Shown: piece after piece, positions 51,110-60,302 of the stretch
How the letters are laid out: every line of letters begins with the position of its first letter
Numbering within the stretch: the stretch's first letter is position 1
Origin: Pararhodobacter sp.
GTDB taxonomy: Bacteria > Pseudomonadota > Alphaproteobacteria > Rhodobacterales > Rhodobacteraceae
Reading direction: 5' to 3'
Length of the DNA stretch: 64,000 bases
Assembly: GCF_034676545.1 (NCBI RefSeq)
Contig: NZ_JAUCBZ010000012.1
Coordinates: forward strand, 4,967 to 68,966
Notes under the pieces: generated by a model
What the model was told of the DNA's origin: nothing
What the model saw: only the letters and a program-made list of their open reading frames with translations
Database searches by the model: none
Program-made: the position numbers and the translations under genes

Positions 51110-52849
51110 TTACCCCAGCAAGGCGTGTATAAAGATCCGCGGCAGTTTCAGCCAGCCCGGCTTGTACTGAAACCGGGTCAGAAGGCGGCCGATCTTGTGC
51201 TGGCGGCGGTTGGTGATGAACCATGGCGGACGCGGCAACAGCGTGAAGCGTCCGGACAAGAGGTTGCGCGGGAACGGGCTCCAGGGGGCCTCGACCACCG
51301 TGCGTTCGGTGGCGTCCAGCATGAAGCTGTTGTGCACCGTGCCGATCCCCGATTCCACGTTTTGCAGCGTCGCGCCCGCGAACCCGCCCCACGGCACCGG
51401 TGCCAGCAAAAAGCCCAGCCCGGTCCAGGCGTTGATCGCAATCGTGCCATAGCGGAACTCGGCCAGGATCTCTTCGAACCGGGTGTGGCCGATCTTGCGG
51501 ATCGTCGCGGGGTGGATCAGGATATTGCCGCCCAGAGTGCCATAGAGCTTGTCATTGGCCCAGGCGATGGCCGCGCACAGATAGGTTTCGGCATCCGTGC
51601 CGTCCAGATGCTTGACGCCAAGCGCCGGGGCAAAAACCTCGTGCTGCTTGAGCCATTCGCTATCGCCACGCTCCATATCCGCGACATAGCAGGGCGGCAC
51701 GTTCGGCCCGCGGTCGAACTGCTGCTCGCTGTCGGCGCGTTCGGCAAATTCGGCCATGCGCCCCTCGGCCCCCGGATAATAGGCCTCGCGCCGGGCGTGT
51801 TCGGCCATGACGCGGGCCACCTCTTTCATCAGCGGCTCGGCCTTGTCCCAGCCGCGCGGCAGCACCAGAGATTGCACCGCGACGCAGTTGAAGCCCGAGT
51901 TGTGCAGCTTTTGCGTGGCGATATGCTCGGCCTGAAAGCGGATATCCGCCGCCGACCACGGGCCGGGCACGACAATCGTCGGGCAGACCGCGCCCAGTTC
52001 GGACGTCATCGGGCGCGGGTTCTTGGGCGTGCCGGCGGCCTTGTTGCGCGCGCCTTCGTCGCCCGTGCCCCAGACGATGCCGTCATGGGTGGCCCGCGCG
52101 CCGGTGATGTGGATTTCCTCGACCAGCGGATGATGTGTCAGATAGGCCCCCGCCGCCCCGTCGCCCTTGACGATGCGCAGCGCATCGCGGTCGATCAGCG
52201 GTTTGAGCGCGGCGCGCAGATACTCGGTCAGATAATCGTTGACCGGGTTCATTTTCAGCAGCACCACCTGATGCTCCAGAAACAGTTTCTGGAACGCATC
52301 CAGCGGCGAGATCGCGGCGATATTGCCCGCGCCCAGCACCAGCGCCACCTTGCCAACCCGCTTTTCCGGCGGCGTGTCATAGGCGGTGGCGGCGTGGTTT
52401 TTGAGGGTCGCCGGGGTCACGCCCGGTTGCATCCAGATATCGGCCTTGACCCCTGACAGCAGCAGCCGGTCCCAGATCGAATGCGGCACGACGCGCACCG
52501 CCGTCTGCCCGTTGGGCAAGCGCCGGGTCGGCAGGTGGCGCAGATAGGCCTTGCCCTCAAGCTGCGACAGGGTCTGCATCAGCCCGTTGCACATGCCCAT
52601 CACGGCATAAGGGCCGCTGATCCATTCCTCGCCCGCCAGCGGCGAGTCCGGCGCGAGGCGTTTCTTGCGCGCGGCGGTGGTGGCCCAACCCTCGGCCACC
52701 GGCATCAGCGCATCCTTGACCGCTTGCAGCAGCGCGATCCGCTCGGCAACCGGGGTCCGCGCCCAGGCGTGCTTGGCGGCGTCGAGCGCCTCGAGATCGG
52801 CGTCATAGGCCGCGCGCGGATCGGGGGTGATGGTGCTTTGATGTTTCAT
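51110..52849 (-). CDS. Aldehyde dehydrogenase family protein (long form)
   Basis: This is a 579-residue protein, longer than the usual 480-500. The ALDH core is recognisable by VLGAGNIAAISPLDAFQKLF, LVEEIHITGARATHDGIVWG, NSGFNCVAVQSLVLPRGWDK with the presumed catalytic Cys, and HEVFAPALGVKHLDG. The usual LELGG block is replaced by MTSELGAVCPTIVVPG. Such long ALDHs exist with few characterised members. In this operon with a GMC dehydrogenase and acyl-CoA synthetase, oxidation of a fatty aldehyde to its acid is likely. Confidence 0.85.
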   Translation of the reverse strand: MKHQSTITPDPRAAYDADLEALDAAKHAWARTPVAERIALLQAVKDALMPVAEGWATTAARKKRLAPDSPLAGEEWISGPYAVMGMCNGLMQTLSQLEGKAYLRHLPTRRLPNGQTAVRVVPHSIWDRLLLSGVKADIWMQPGVTPATLKNHAATAYDTPPEKRVGKVALVLGAGNIAAISPLDAFQKLFLEHQVVLLKMNPVNDYLTEYLRAALKPLIDRDALRIVKGDGAAGAYLTHHPLVEEIHITGARATHDGIVWGTGDEGARNKAAGTPKNPRPMTSELGAVCPTIVVPGPWSAADIRFQAEHIATQKLHNSGFNCVAVQSLVLPRGWDKAEPLMKEVARVMAEHARREAYYPGAEGRMAEFAERADSEQQFDRGPNVPPCYVADMERGDSEWLKQHEVFAPALGVKHLDGTDAETYLCAAIAWANDKLYGTLGGNILIHPATIRKIGHTRFEEILAEFRYGTIAINAWTGLGFLLAPVPWGGFAGATLQNVESGIGTVHNSFMLDATERTVVEAPWSPFPRNLLSGRFTLLPRPPWFITNRRQHKIGRLLTRFQYKPGWLKLPRIFIHALLG

Positions 52850-52850
52850 C

Positions 52851-54482
52851 TCATGCGTCCTTGTCTTGCAGCAGGATATCGCCGTAATCGTCGCGCAGCT
52901 TGGCCTTGATCACCTTGCCGGTGGCACCCATTGGCAGGGCCTCGACAAAGATCACCTTGTCGGGCACCTGCCAGCTTGCCACCTTGCCGTCATAAAAGGC
53001 CAGAATCTCTGCCTCGCTGACCTCGGCGCCGGCAGCCTTGAGCACCACCAGAACCGGGCGCTCGTCCCATTTCGGGTGCCGTGCGGCGATGGCGGCAGCG
53101 TTGGCAACGGCGGGGTGGCCGATGGCGATGTTCTCTAGCTCGACCGTCGAGATCCATTCACCGCCCGATTTGATGATGTCCTTGGACCGGTCGCGGATCA
53201 CCATGTAACCATCCGCATCGAGCGTCGCCACATCGCCGGTATCGAACCAGCCATCCAGCGTCAGCGCGCTTTTGTCGGCCTTGAAATAGGTATCGACGAT
53301 CCAGTGCCCGCGGATCTGCAACTCGCCCTGCGTCTTGCCGTCTTGCGGCAGGATGTGCCCCGCCTCATCGACGAGGCGCAACTCGACGCCATAGGGTGGC
53401 CGCCCCTGACCCAGCCGCAGCGCTGCCTTGTCGGCGTCGGACAGGCCCTGATGCTTTTGCAACAACTGGTTCAGCGTGCCCAGCGGCGAGGTTTCGGTCA
53501 TGCCCCAGGCGTGGATCAGCTCGACCCCGTATTTGTCGCGAAACGCCGGGATCATCGACGGCGGCAGCGCCGAGCCGCCGACCACCGTGCGTTTCAGGCT
53601 TGCCGCCTTGCTGCCGGTTTTCTCCAGCGCGCCCAGAAGGCCCATCCAGATCGTCGGCACACCCAGCGCCAGCGTCACGCCCTCGCCGTCGATCAGCTTG
53701 ACCAGGCTTTCGCCATCCAGCCCCGGCCCGGGCAGGATCAGCTTGGCGCCGTTCGCCGCCGCGATATAGGGCACGCCCCAGGCATTGACGTGGAACATCG
53801 GCACCACCGGCAACACCGTGTCCTTGGCCGAGATCGCCAAGCCATCGGGCTGGTTCCCGGCCAAGGAGTGCAACATCGTCGAGCGATGGGTATAGAGCAC
53901 ACCCTTGGGGTTGCCGGTGGTGCCCGAGGTATAGCACAGCGACGAGGCGCGGGTCTCGTCGAAGCGCGGCCAGACATAGGCGTCGTCGCCGGTCTCCAGC
54001 AGTTCGTCATAGAACTCCAGCCCGTCCAGCATCTCTGCCGCCGCATCGTCGCGCGGGCCCATCAGCACGAAATGCTCGACGTTCTTGAACTGCGCTTTCA
54101 GCTTGGCGACGGCGGGCAGAAAGGTCGCGTCAAAGAACAGCACCTTGTCATCGGCATGGTTGACGATGAAAATCAGTTGCTCGGGGTGCAGGCGCGGGTT
54201 GATCGTGTGGCACACCAGACCGGCCCCGGCCACGCCAAAGTAAATCTCCATATGGCGGCGGTTGTTCCACGCGATCGTCGCACAGCGCGCCTCGGGTTGC
54301 AGGCCCAGCCGCTCCAATGCCGAGGCCAGCCGCCGGGCGTTCGCCTCCAGCGTGGCCCAGGTCGCGCGCTCGATGCCGCCCGCGGTTTCCACCGACACGA
54401 CCTCGGTCTTGCCGTGATAGCGCGCCGCATGGGCGATCAGGTTCGAGATCAGCAACGGCTGATCCATCATTTTTCCAAGCAT
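52851..54482 (-). CDS. Fatty-acyl-CoA synthetase (AlkK/medium-chain type, ANL superfamily)
   Basis: This is a 543-residue enzyme: ASSLCYTSGTTGNPKGVLYT is the P-loop, VELIHAWGMTETSPLGTLNQ the adenine motif, and FDTGDVATLDADGYMVIRDR and SKDIIKSGGEWISTVELENI the hinge. MGATGKVIKAKLR carries the catalytic lysine. The pattern resembles AlkK-type medium-chain acyl-CoA synthetases. It lies between the ALDH and GMC genes with gaps of 1 and 11 bases. It would activate the acid made by the ALDH for beta-oxidation by FadE. Confidence 0.92.
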   Translation of the reverse strand: MLGKMMDQPLLISNLIAHAARYHGKTEVVSVETAGGIERATWATLEANARRLASALERLGLQPEARCATIAWNNRRHMEIYFGVAGAGLVCHTINPRLHPEQLIFIVNHADDKVLFFDATFLPAVAKLKAQFKNVEHFVLMGPRDDAAAEMLDGLEFYDELLETGDDAYVWPRFDETRASSLCYTSGTTGNPKGVLYTHRSTMLHSLAGNQPDGLAISAKDTVLPVVPMFHVNAWGVPYIAAANGAKLILPGPGLDGESLVKLIDGEGVTLALGVPTIWMGLLGALEKTGSKAASLKRTVVGGSALPPSMIPAFRDKYGVELIHAWGMTETSPLGTLNQLLQKHQGLSDADKAALRLGQGRPPYGVELRLVDEAGHILPQDGKTQGELQIRGHWIVDTYFKADKSALTLDGWFDTGDVATLDADGYMVIRDRSKDIIKSGGEWISTVELENIAIGHPAVANAAAIAARHPKWDERPVLVVLKAAGAEVSEAEILAFYDGKVASWQVPDKVIFVEALPMGATGKVIKAKLRDDYGDILLQDKDA

Positions 54483-54493
54483 GTCGTTCCCCC

Positions 54494-56128
54494 TTATTTG
54501 GCCGCGATGGCGGCGTTCGAGATACCGCGGATCATGTCGGCGGCCTTCTCGGCGATCATGATGGTCGGCGCGTTGGTATTGCCGCCGATCAGCGTCGGCA
54601 TCACGCTGGCATCCACCACGCGCAGCCCCTCCAGCCCGCGCACCTTCAACTCCGGATCGACCACGGCCATGTCATCGGTGCCCATCTTGCAGGTGCCCAC
54701 CGGGTGATAGATCGTGTCGGCGCGGGCGCGGATGTGTTTCTCCCACTCCGCATCGCTCATCCCGTCGGTGACGCCGAACAACTCCTTGTGGCGGTACTTG
54801 TTCATCGGCTCCTGCATCAGGATCTCGCGGGTGATCTTGGCCCCGGCGATCAGTGTTTTCAGGTCGCGGTCATCCGACAGGTATTTCGGGTCAATCCCCG
54901 GATCGGCCATCGGGTCGGCCGATTGCAGGAACACCTCGCCGCGCGAGAACGGTCTGAGCGCGCAGACATGGCACGAGAACCCATAGCCCGGATGCAGCTT
55001 GCGCGCGTGGTCATCGACGATGGAGATCACGAAATGCAGTTGCACATCGGGCTTGTCCATCGTCCGCTCGGTTTTCAGGAACCCGGCCCCCTCGGCAAAG
55101 GGCGTGGCGATCATGCCGGTGCCGTTCTTGCGCCAGGCGAACATATGCTTGAGCAGGTTGACGCTGCCGGTCAGGCCAATGCCGAAATTGTCGGTATCCT
55201 TCGATTTCCAGCCCAGAATGAAATCCAGATGATCCTGCAGGTTTTGCCCCACGCCGGGCAGCTCATGCACCATCGTGATGCCGTGACGGGTGATATCCTC
55301 GCGGCGACCGACGCCCGACAGTTGCAAAAGCTGCGGTGACCCGAAAGCCCCGCCGCACAGGATCACCTCGCGCCGCGCGCGCACCTGATGGCTCTGGCCC
55401 TTCTGGCGATAGGCGACGCCGGTGGCGCGCTTGCCCTCGAACAGGATACGCTCGGCGCGGACCTTGGTCAGCACCGTCAGGTTCGGGCGCTGGTCCATCA
55501 CCGGATGCAGATAGGCGGCGGCGGCAGAGCAGCGTTCGCCGTTGCGCTCGGGGCTGTGGAACTGGGTCACGGCATAGGGGCCGAAGCCCTCGTTGTCGCC
55601 GGTGTTGAAATCCTCGCTGCGCCGGTATTGCAGCCGCGTTGCGGCCTCGACAAAGGCCTCGGTGATCGGGCGCGGGCTTTTCTGGTGGCTGACATGCAGC
55701 GGACCGCTTGCGCCGTGATGTTCGCCCGCGCCGTCCTCGTTGTTCTCCGAGCGCTTGAAATAGGGCAGGACGCTTTCCCAGTCCCAGCCCTCGCAGCCCA
55801 GATCGGCCCATGTGTCATAGTCGTCGCGGTGGCCGCGCACATAGAGCATGGCGTTGATCGCGCTGGAGCCGCCAAGCGCGCGCCCGCGCGGCTGATAGCC
55901 CCGTCGCCCGTTCAGCCCCGGCTGCGGCACGGTGTTGAAGGCCCAGTTGTTGATCTTGCCGTGTCCCGGCAGCACCGCCACCACGGCAGCCGGCGCGCGC
56001 ACCAGAATCCCGTCGCCGCGCCCGCCCGCTTCCAACAGGCAAACCGTTGTCGCGGCGTCCTCGCTCAGCCGCGCGGCCAAGGTGGCACCCGCCGATCCGC
56101 CGCCCACGATCACATAATCGAAGTCCAT
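54494..56128 (-). CDS. GMC-family FAD alcohol/choline dehydrogenase (AlkJ-like)
   Basis: This is a 544-residue flavoprotein: MDFDYVIVGGGSAGATLAAR with the FAD fold, GRALGGSSAINAMLYVRGHR, EVILCGGAFGSPQLLQLSGV and the C-terminal YHPVGTCKMG with the catalytic His, followed by RVVDASVMPTLIGGNTNAPT. ATG 56128 is preceded by GAGGAG and gives the family length; the open frame to 56323 is promoter region. GMC enzymes near ALDH and acyl-CoA synthetase oxidise alcohols to aldehydes. It is the first gene of the minus-strand operon. Confidence 0.93.
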   Translation of the reverse strand: MDFDYVIVGGGSAGATLAARLSEDAATTVCLLEAGGRGDGILVRAPAAVVAVLPGHGKINNWAFNTVPQPGLNGRRGYQPRGRALGGSSAINAMLYVRGHRDDYDTWADLGCEGWDWESVLPYFKRSENNEDGAGEHHGASGPLHVSHQKSPRPITEAFVEAATRLQYRRSEDFNTGDNEGFGPYAVTQFHSPERNGERCSAAAAYLHPVMDQRPNLTVLTKVRAERILFEGKRATGVAYRQKGQSHQVRARREVILCGGAFGSPQLLQLSGVGRREDITRHGITMVHELPGVGQNLQDHLDFILGWKSKDTDNFGIGLTGSVNLLKHMFAWRKNGTGMIATPFAEGAGFLKTERTMDKPDVQLHFVISIVDDHARKLHPGYGFSCHVCALRPFSRGEVFLQSADPMADPGIDPKYLSDDRDLKTLIAGAKITREILMQEPMNKYRHKELFGVTDGMSDAEWEKHIRARADTIYHPVGTCKMGTDDMAVVDPELKVRGLEGLRVVDASVMPTLIGGNTNAPTIMIAEKAADMIRGISNAAIAAK

Positions 56129-56197
56129 CTTCCAAGCTCCTCTCTTGGTATCCGTCAGCGATTCTCCCGGTCGCCTCAGCTTTATCAAACAAACAAA

Positions 56198-56213
56198 CTG
56201 GACACCTGTCCAG
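56198..56213. promoter_or_regulatory. Perfect palindromic TetR-type operator between the GMC operon and fadE
   Basis: CTGGACA-CC-TGTCCAG is a 16-base palindrome with 7-base arms and a 2-base centre, in the 340-base divergent intergenic region (56129-56468), 70 bases upstream of the GMC start. It is the natural site for the TetR protein encoded at the end of the same operon. The rest of this gap shows no gene. Confidence 0.75.
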
Positions 56214-56468
56214 AAAAAACGTTCAGAGCAGTTCGCGACGTAACGGCAAAACCGCATCCGTTTCCCGCCGCAGCGGGGCGCGGCCCTCGATCCGTTGCGT
56301 GGCAAAATGAGGTCTAAGTCCAATAAGCAGTGTTATGTTAAATCATCTGGTGTTCCAACGGTTTGACCCTGCACGGGTCGATGCCCGAGCGCGACGCGCG
56401 GCGTGGTTCGACCGCGTCTTGCGGAACGAATCGCGCAGCGGCTGGTTAGAGTCAGCAAGGAGCATGAC

Positions 56469-58757
56469 ATGGCCAGCTTTCGCACACGCGTTTTCACCAA
56501 ACCCATCCACGCCTGGGCCAAGGCCGCACTTCCGGCCCTGTCCGAGACGGAAAGCGAGGCGCTGAACGCCGGTGAAGTCTGGTGGGAGGCCGAGTTGTTT
56601 TCCGGCAATCCCGACTGGTCCAGGCTGCACGCGGTCAAACCCCCGACCCTGTCGGCGGCGGAACAGGCGTTCCTGGATGGCCCAGTCCAGCAGCTTTGCG
56701 GCCTGGTTGACGACTGGCAGATCAACCACGAAACCGCCGACCTGCCGCCCGAGGCCTGGCAGTTTCTGCGCGACAACAGGTTCTTCGGCATGATCATTCC
56801 GGAATCTTATGGTGGGCTGGGGTTTTCGGCCTTCGCCCATTCCGAAATCGTGCGCTACATCTCGACCCGCTCGATTGCGGCGGCGGTCACGGTGATGGTG
56901 CCCAACTCGCTGGGGCCGGGCGAGTTGCTGCATATGTTCGGCACCGAGGCGCAAAAGGACCAGTGGCTGCCCCGACTGGCCGATGGGCGCGAGCTGCCCG
57001 CCTTCGGCCTGACCAGCGCCGAGGCCGGATCCGATGCGGGTGCGATGATCGACGAGGGCGTGATTTGCAACGGTGACTGGCAGGGTCAGACGGTTCTGGG
57101 CATCCGCCTGACCTGGGCGAAACGCTATATCACGCTGGCGCCGGTCTGCACCGTTCTGGGCCTTGCGTTCAAGCTGCGCGACCCCTATGGATTGCTGGGC
57201 GACACGCCTGATATCGGCATCACCTGCGCGCTGGTTCCAACCGATCTTGAGGGGGTGGAGACCGGGCGTCGGCATATCCCGTCCTCGACGCTGTTCATGA
57301 ATGGCCCGACCACCGGCACGGATGTGTTCATCCCGCTGGAAAACATCATCGGCGGGCCGGAGTATGCGGGCAAGGGCTGGATGATGCTGATGGCGGCGCT
57401 GGCTGCCGGGCGGGGCATTTCGCTGCCGTCGATGGGCTGCGCGGCAATTGCGTTTTGCGCGCATACGACCGGGGCCTATGCGCGCATTCGGCAGCAATTC
57501 AACCTGCCGATCGGCAAATTCGGCGGCATTCAGGCGCGTCTGGGCCGTTTGGCGGCGGATGCCTATGCGATGGAGGCCGCGCGCCACCTGACCTGCGCGG
57601 GGTTGGACGAGGGCCGCGCCCTCTCGGTCATTTCCGCGATCATGAAGGCGCACGCGACATTCCGGATGCGCGAGGCGGTGAATGACGCGATGGATGTGCA
57701 TTCCGGCAAGGCGGTGATCGACGGGCCGTCCAATTATCTGCTGCCGCTGTATCGCGCGGTGCCCATCGGCATCACGGTGGAAGGCGCAAACATCGTCACG
57801 CGCAGCCTGATCATTTTCGGCCAAGGCTCGATCCGCGCGCATCCGCATATGCTGGAGACCATGCTGGCGCTGCAAGAGCCGGACGCCGAGAAGTCACTGG
57901 AAATGTTCGACAAAAGCCTCTGGGCGCATGTCGGGCATACCACGAAAACCCTGTTCCGGGCCTGGGGCCGCGCGCTGACCGGCGGGCGGTTTGCCCCGGC
58001 CCCCGCTGCCGGGGCCGCCACGCCGATTTATCGCCAGTTGGCGCGCTGGTCGGCGGCCTATGCGCTGACGGCGGATGTCTTGTTCCTGACCCTGGGCGGG
58101 GCGCTGAAACGCAACGAGATGATCTCGGGGCGGATGGGCGATATTCTGTCCGAGATGTATATCCTGTCGGCGGCGCTGAAGCGGTGGCAGGATGAGGGCC
58201 GCCAAGAGGCCGATTTGCCGCTGTTGCGCTATGCGGCGGCCCAGTCGTTCAACCGCATCCAGACATCTTTGGACGCGGTGGTTGCCAATCTGCCGGCCCG
58301 CTGGGCGGCGTGGATCTTGCGCGGTCTGACCCTGCCCGGGGCGACGCAGCGCAAGCCCGATGACCGCTTGACGGCCGCGTGCAGCGACCTGCTGTTCCAC
58401 CCCTCGGCCACCCGCGACCGGATCACCGGGCGGCTGTTCGGCGGTCGCGACGGCGATGGCGTGCAGGTGCTCAACGCCTGTTACGCCAAGGTCGTGCAAA
58501 TGGCGCCAGTGATGAAACGCCTGCGCGAGGCGCGCAAGACTCCGGCCGAGGCGCTTGCGGCGGGCATCCTGAGCGATGCGGAGATGGCCGGGATCGCGGC
58601 GATGACCGCGCTGGTGGATCAGGTGATCGCCGTGGACGACTACACGTCCGACGCGTTGGCCGCGCTGTTCCCCTGCCCCGCATCTGACCGAACCGCGGCA
58701 CGCGCGCGCCCTGCACACCAAGGCGTGACACCGCGACCAGAGGAGACCCAGTCATGA
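56469..58757 (+). CDS. fadE: Acyl-CoA dehydrogenase, FadE type
   Basis: This is a 762-residue protein. RDNRFFGMIIPESYGGLGFS, AFGLTSAEAGSDAGAMIDEG, IPSSTLFMNGPTTGTDVFIP and VEGANIVTRSLIIFGQGSIR belong to FadE-type dehydrogenases with a C-terminal DUF1974-like region of about 270 residues. ATG 56469 follows AAGGAG by six bases; the frame open from 56403 lacks a site. It catalyses the first step of beta-oxidation. It is divergent from the GMC operon and shares its control region; the stop overlaps the next gene (ATGA). Confidence 0.92.
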   Translation: MASFRTRVFTKPIHAWAKAALPALSETESEALNAGEVWWEAELFSGNPDWSRLHAVKPPTLSAAEQAFLDGPVQQLCGLVDDWQINHETADLPPEAWQFLRDNRFFGMIIPESYGGLGFSAFAHSEIVRYISTRSIAAAVTVMVPNSLGPGELLHMFGTEAQKDQWLPRLADGRELPAFGLTSAEAGSDAGAMIDEGVICNGDWQGQTVLGIRLTWAKRYITLAPVCTVLGLAFKLRDPYGLLGDTPDIGITCALVPTDLEGVETGRRHIPSSTLFMNGPTTGTDVFIPLENIIGGPEYAGKGWMMLMAALAAGRGISLPSMGCAAIAFCAHTTGAYARIRQQFNLPIGKFGGIQARLGRLAADAYAMEAARHLTCAGLDEGRALSVISAIMKAHATFRMREAVNDAMDVHSGKAVIDGPSNYLLPLYRAVPIGITVEGANIVTRSLIIFGQGSIRAHPHMLETMLALQEPDAEKSLEMFDKSLWAHVGHTTKTLFRAWGRALTGGRFAPAPAAGAATPIYRQLARWSAAYALTADVLFLTLGGALKRNEMISGRMGDILSEMYILSAALKRWQDEGRQEADLPLLRYAAAQSFNRIQTSLDAVVANLPARWAAWILRGLTLPGATQRKPDDRLTAACSDLLFHPSATRDRITGRLFGGRDGDGVQVLNACYAKVVQMAPVMKRLREARKTPAEALAAGILSDAEMAGIAAMTALVDQVIAVDDYTSDALAALFPCPASDRTAARARPAHQGVTPRPEETQS

Positions 58758-59581
58758 CCCAAGGCAACCCCATCGACGGCCCCATCGACAGCCCCGCGGC
58801 CGCCCGCGCGAAAAGCATCGGCACCGGCAAGACCGCAGCGCTCTATCGCATGGCGATGCCCGATCACCTGTGTCCCTTTGGCCTGAAGTCGAAATCCTTG
58901 CTGGAGCGCAAAGGCTATACCGTCAATGACACGCTGTTGACGACGCGCGCGCAGGTCGATGCCTTCATGGCCGCGCATGACGTCAAGACCACGCCGATCA
59001 CCTATATCGACGGCCAGCAGATCGGCGGCTACAGCGATCTGAAGACCCATTTCGGCTATCGCGTTCTTGCCGAGGGCGATACGACTTACGCCCCGGTCAT
59101 TGCCATTTTCGCCGCGACGGCCCTGACGGCGCTGGCGATTGTGCTGAACCTTTATGCCGGGTTTCCGGTGGCGATCTTTCTGATGTGGTTCTTCGCGCTC
59201 TCGATGGTGGCGCTGGCGATCCAGAAATTGCGCGACGTCGAGGGCTTTGTCAGCGGGTTTCTGGGCTATGACCTGCTGGCGCGCCGCCATGTGCCCTATG
59301 GCTATGCCTATCCGTTCCTGGAGCTCTATACAGGCGTCGGCATGATGGCGCTGATCGGCACGGGCAGCGCATGGATCTGGCTTGTCGCGCCGGTTGGCAT
59401 TTTCATCGGCGCTGTCGGGGCGGTGAGTGTGATCAAGGCGGTCTATATCGACAAGCGCGCGCTGAAATGCGCCTGTGTCGGCGGTGGATCGAATGTACCG
59501 CTGGGGGCCGTCTCGCTGTCGGAAAACCTGATCATGCTGGGCATGGGCCTGTGGATGCTGGCGCGGTGGTTCGCGGTCTGA
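58754..59581 (+). CDS. Glutaredoxin-domain protein with C-terminal MauE-like membrane domain
   Basis: This is a 275-residue protein. Residues about 29-100 are glutaredoxin-like (ALYRMAMPDHLCPFGLKSKS with CPFG in place of CPYC, VKTTPITYIDGQQIGGYSDL). From about residue 110 there are four to five membrane helices in MauE/DoxX style (FLELYTGVGMMALIGTG, VGAVSVIKAVYIDKRALKCA). Cysteines near ALKCACVGGGSNVPLG may exchange electrons with the glutaredoxin part. It is translationally coupled to fadE by an ATGA. The role in this context is unknown. Confidence 0.85.
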   Translation: MTQGNPIDGPIDSPAAARAKSIGTGKTAALYRMAMPDHLCPFGLKSKSLLERKGYTVNDTLLTTRAQVDAFMAAHDVKTTPITYIDGQQIGGYSDLKTHFGYRVLAEGDTTYAPVIAIFAATALTALAIVLNLYAGFPVAIFLMWFFALSMVALAIQKLRDVEGFVSGFLGYDLLARRHVPYGYAYPFLELYTGVGMMALIGTGSAWIWLVAPVGIFIGAVGAVSVIKAVYIDKRALKCACVGGGSNVPLGAVSLSENLIMLGMGLWMLARWFAV

Positions 59582-59736
59582 TCCTGCGGGCCGGGGTCTG
59601 CGGGCCGAAGTCTGCGCCGCATTGCCCTTGGTGGCAAGAATGCGCGCAGCCAACCGTGTTCCCGCCCAGCCACGCGGAACCCTTCCGGCGTTGAAACGTT
59701 ATCCTTGCAGACTGCAACTCACAGGAGGATAGCACA

Positions 59737-60090
59737 ATGACCACGACAACACCGGCACCGCTTGTTTCGTCCTCGGATGTAAACGGCACCACGGTCTACG
59801 GCGCGGACGGCACCAGGATCGGCACGATCGACCACCTGATGATTGACAAGAAAACGGGCAAGGTTGCCTATGCGGTCATGGGGTTCGGCGGCTTTCTGGG
59901 CATGGGCGAAGACCATTATCCGGTGCCCTGGGGCAAGCTGCGCTATGAGCCGCGCCTTGATGGCTTTGCCACCGACATCACCGAACAAGATGTCAAAGGC
60001 GCGCCCGTGACGCCGGACAATTGGCACCGTGACCGCGACTGGGAGCAACGCACCCACCATCACTACCGGATCCCCAACTACTGGCTCTGA
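59737..60090 (+). CDS. PRC-barrel domain protein
   Basis: This is a 117-residue protein with a PRC barrel: SSSDVNGTTVYGADGTRIGT, IDHLMIDKKTGKVAYAVMGF and GGFLGMGEDHYPVPWGKLRY, ending in a His-rich NWHRDRDWEQRTHHHYRIPN tail. A good ribosome site (CAGGAGGATAGC) precedes the ATG. Such small cytoplasmic proteins are common stress-related genes in alphaproteobacteria and often bind RNA or partner proteins; the exact role is unknown. It stands alone, 155 bases after the glutaredoxin gene. Confidence 0.87.
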   Translation: MTTTTPAPLVSSSDVNGTTVYGADGTRIGTIDHLMIDKKTGKVAYAVMGFGGFLGMGEDHYPVPWGKLRYEPRLDGFATDITEQDVKGAPVTPDNWHRDRDWEQRTHHHYRIPNYWL

Positions 60091-60302
60091 CGGATCAGGG
60101 GCGCAACAGGCGCCCTGCGAAACCGCCTGACGCCGGGCGCGGTGATCCTGCGGGTGCCGTATCCGATCCCGGCCCGCGCCCGGTGTCACAAGATCCCCAA
60201 CCCGCGTCAGGCCATGCAACCTGTGCGGCGTTGGTCGCCGCGGTGCGGCGCTTGGCGCGGTCTTGACCTGCTGCGGACCCGTGCCGGGGCGCGCGACCCG
60301 TT

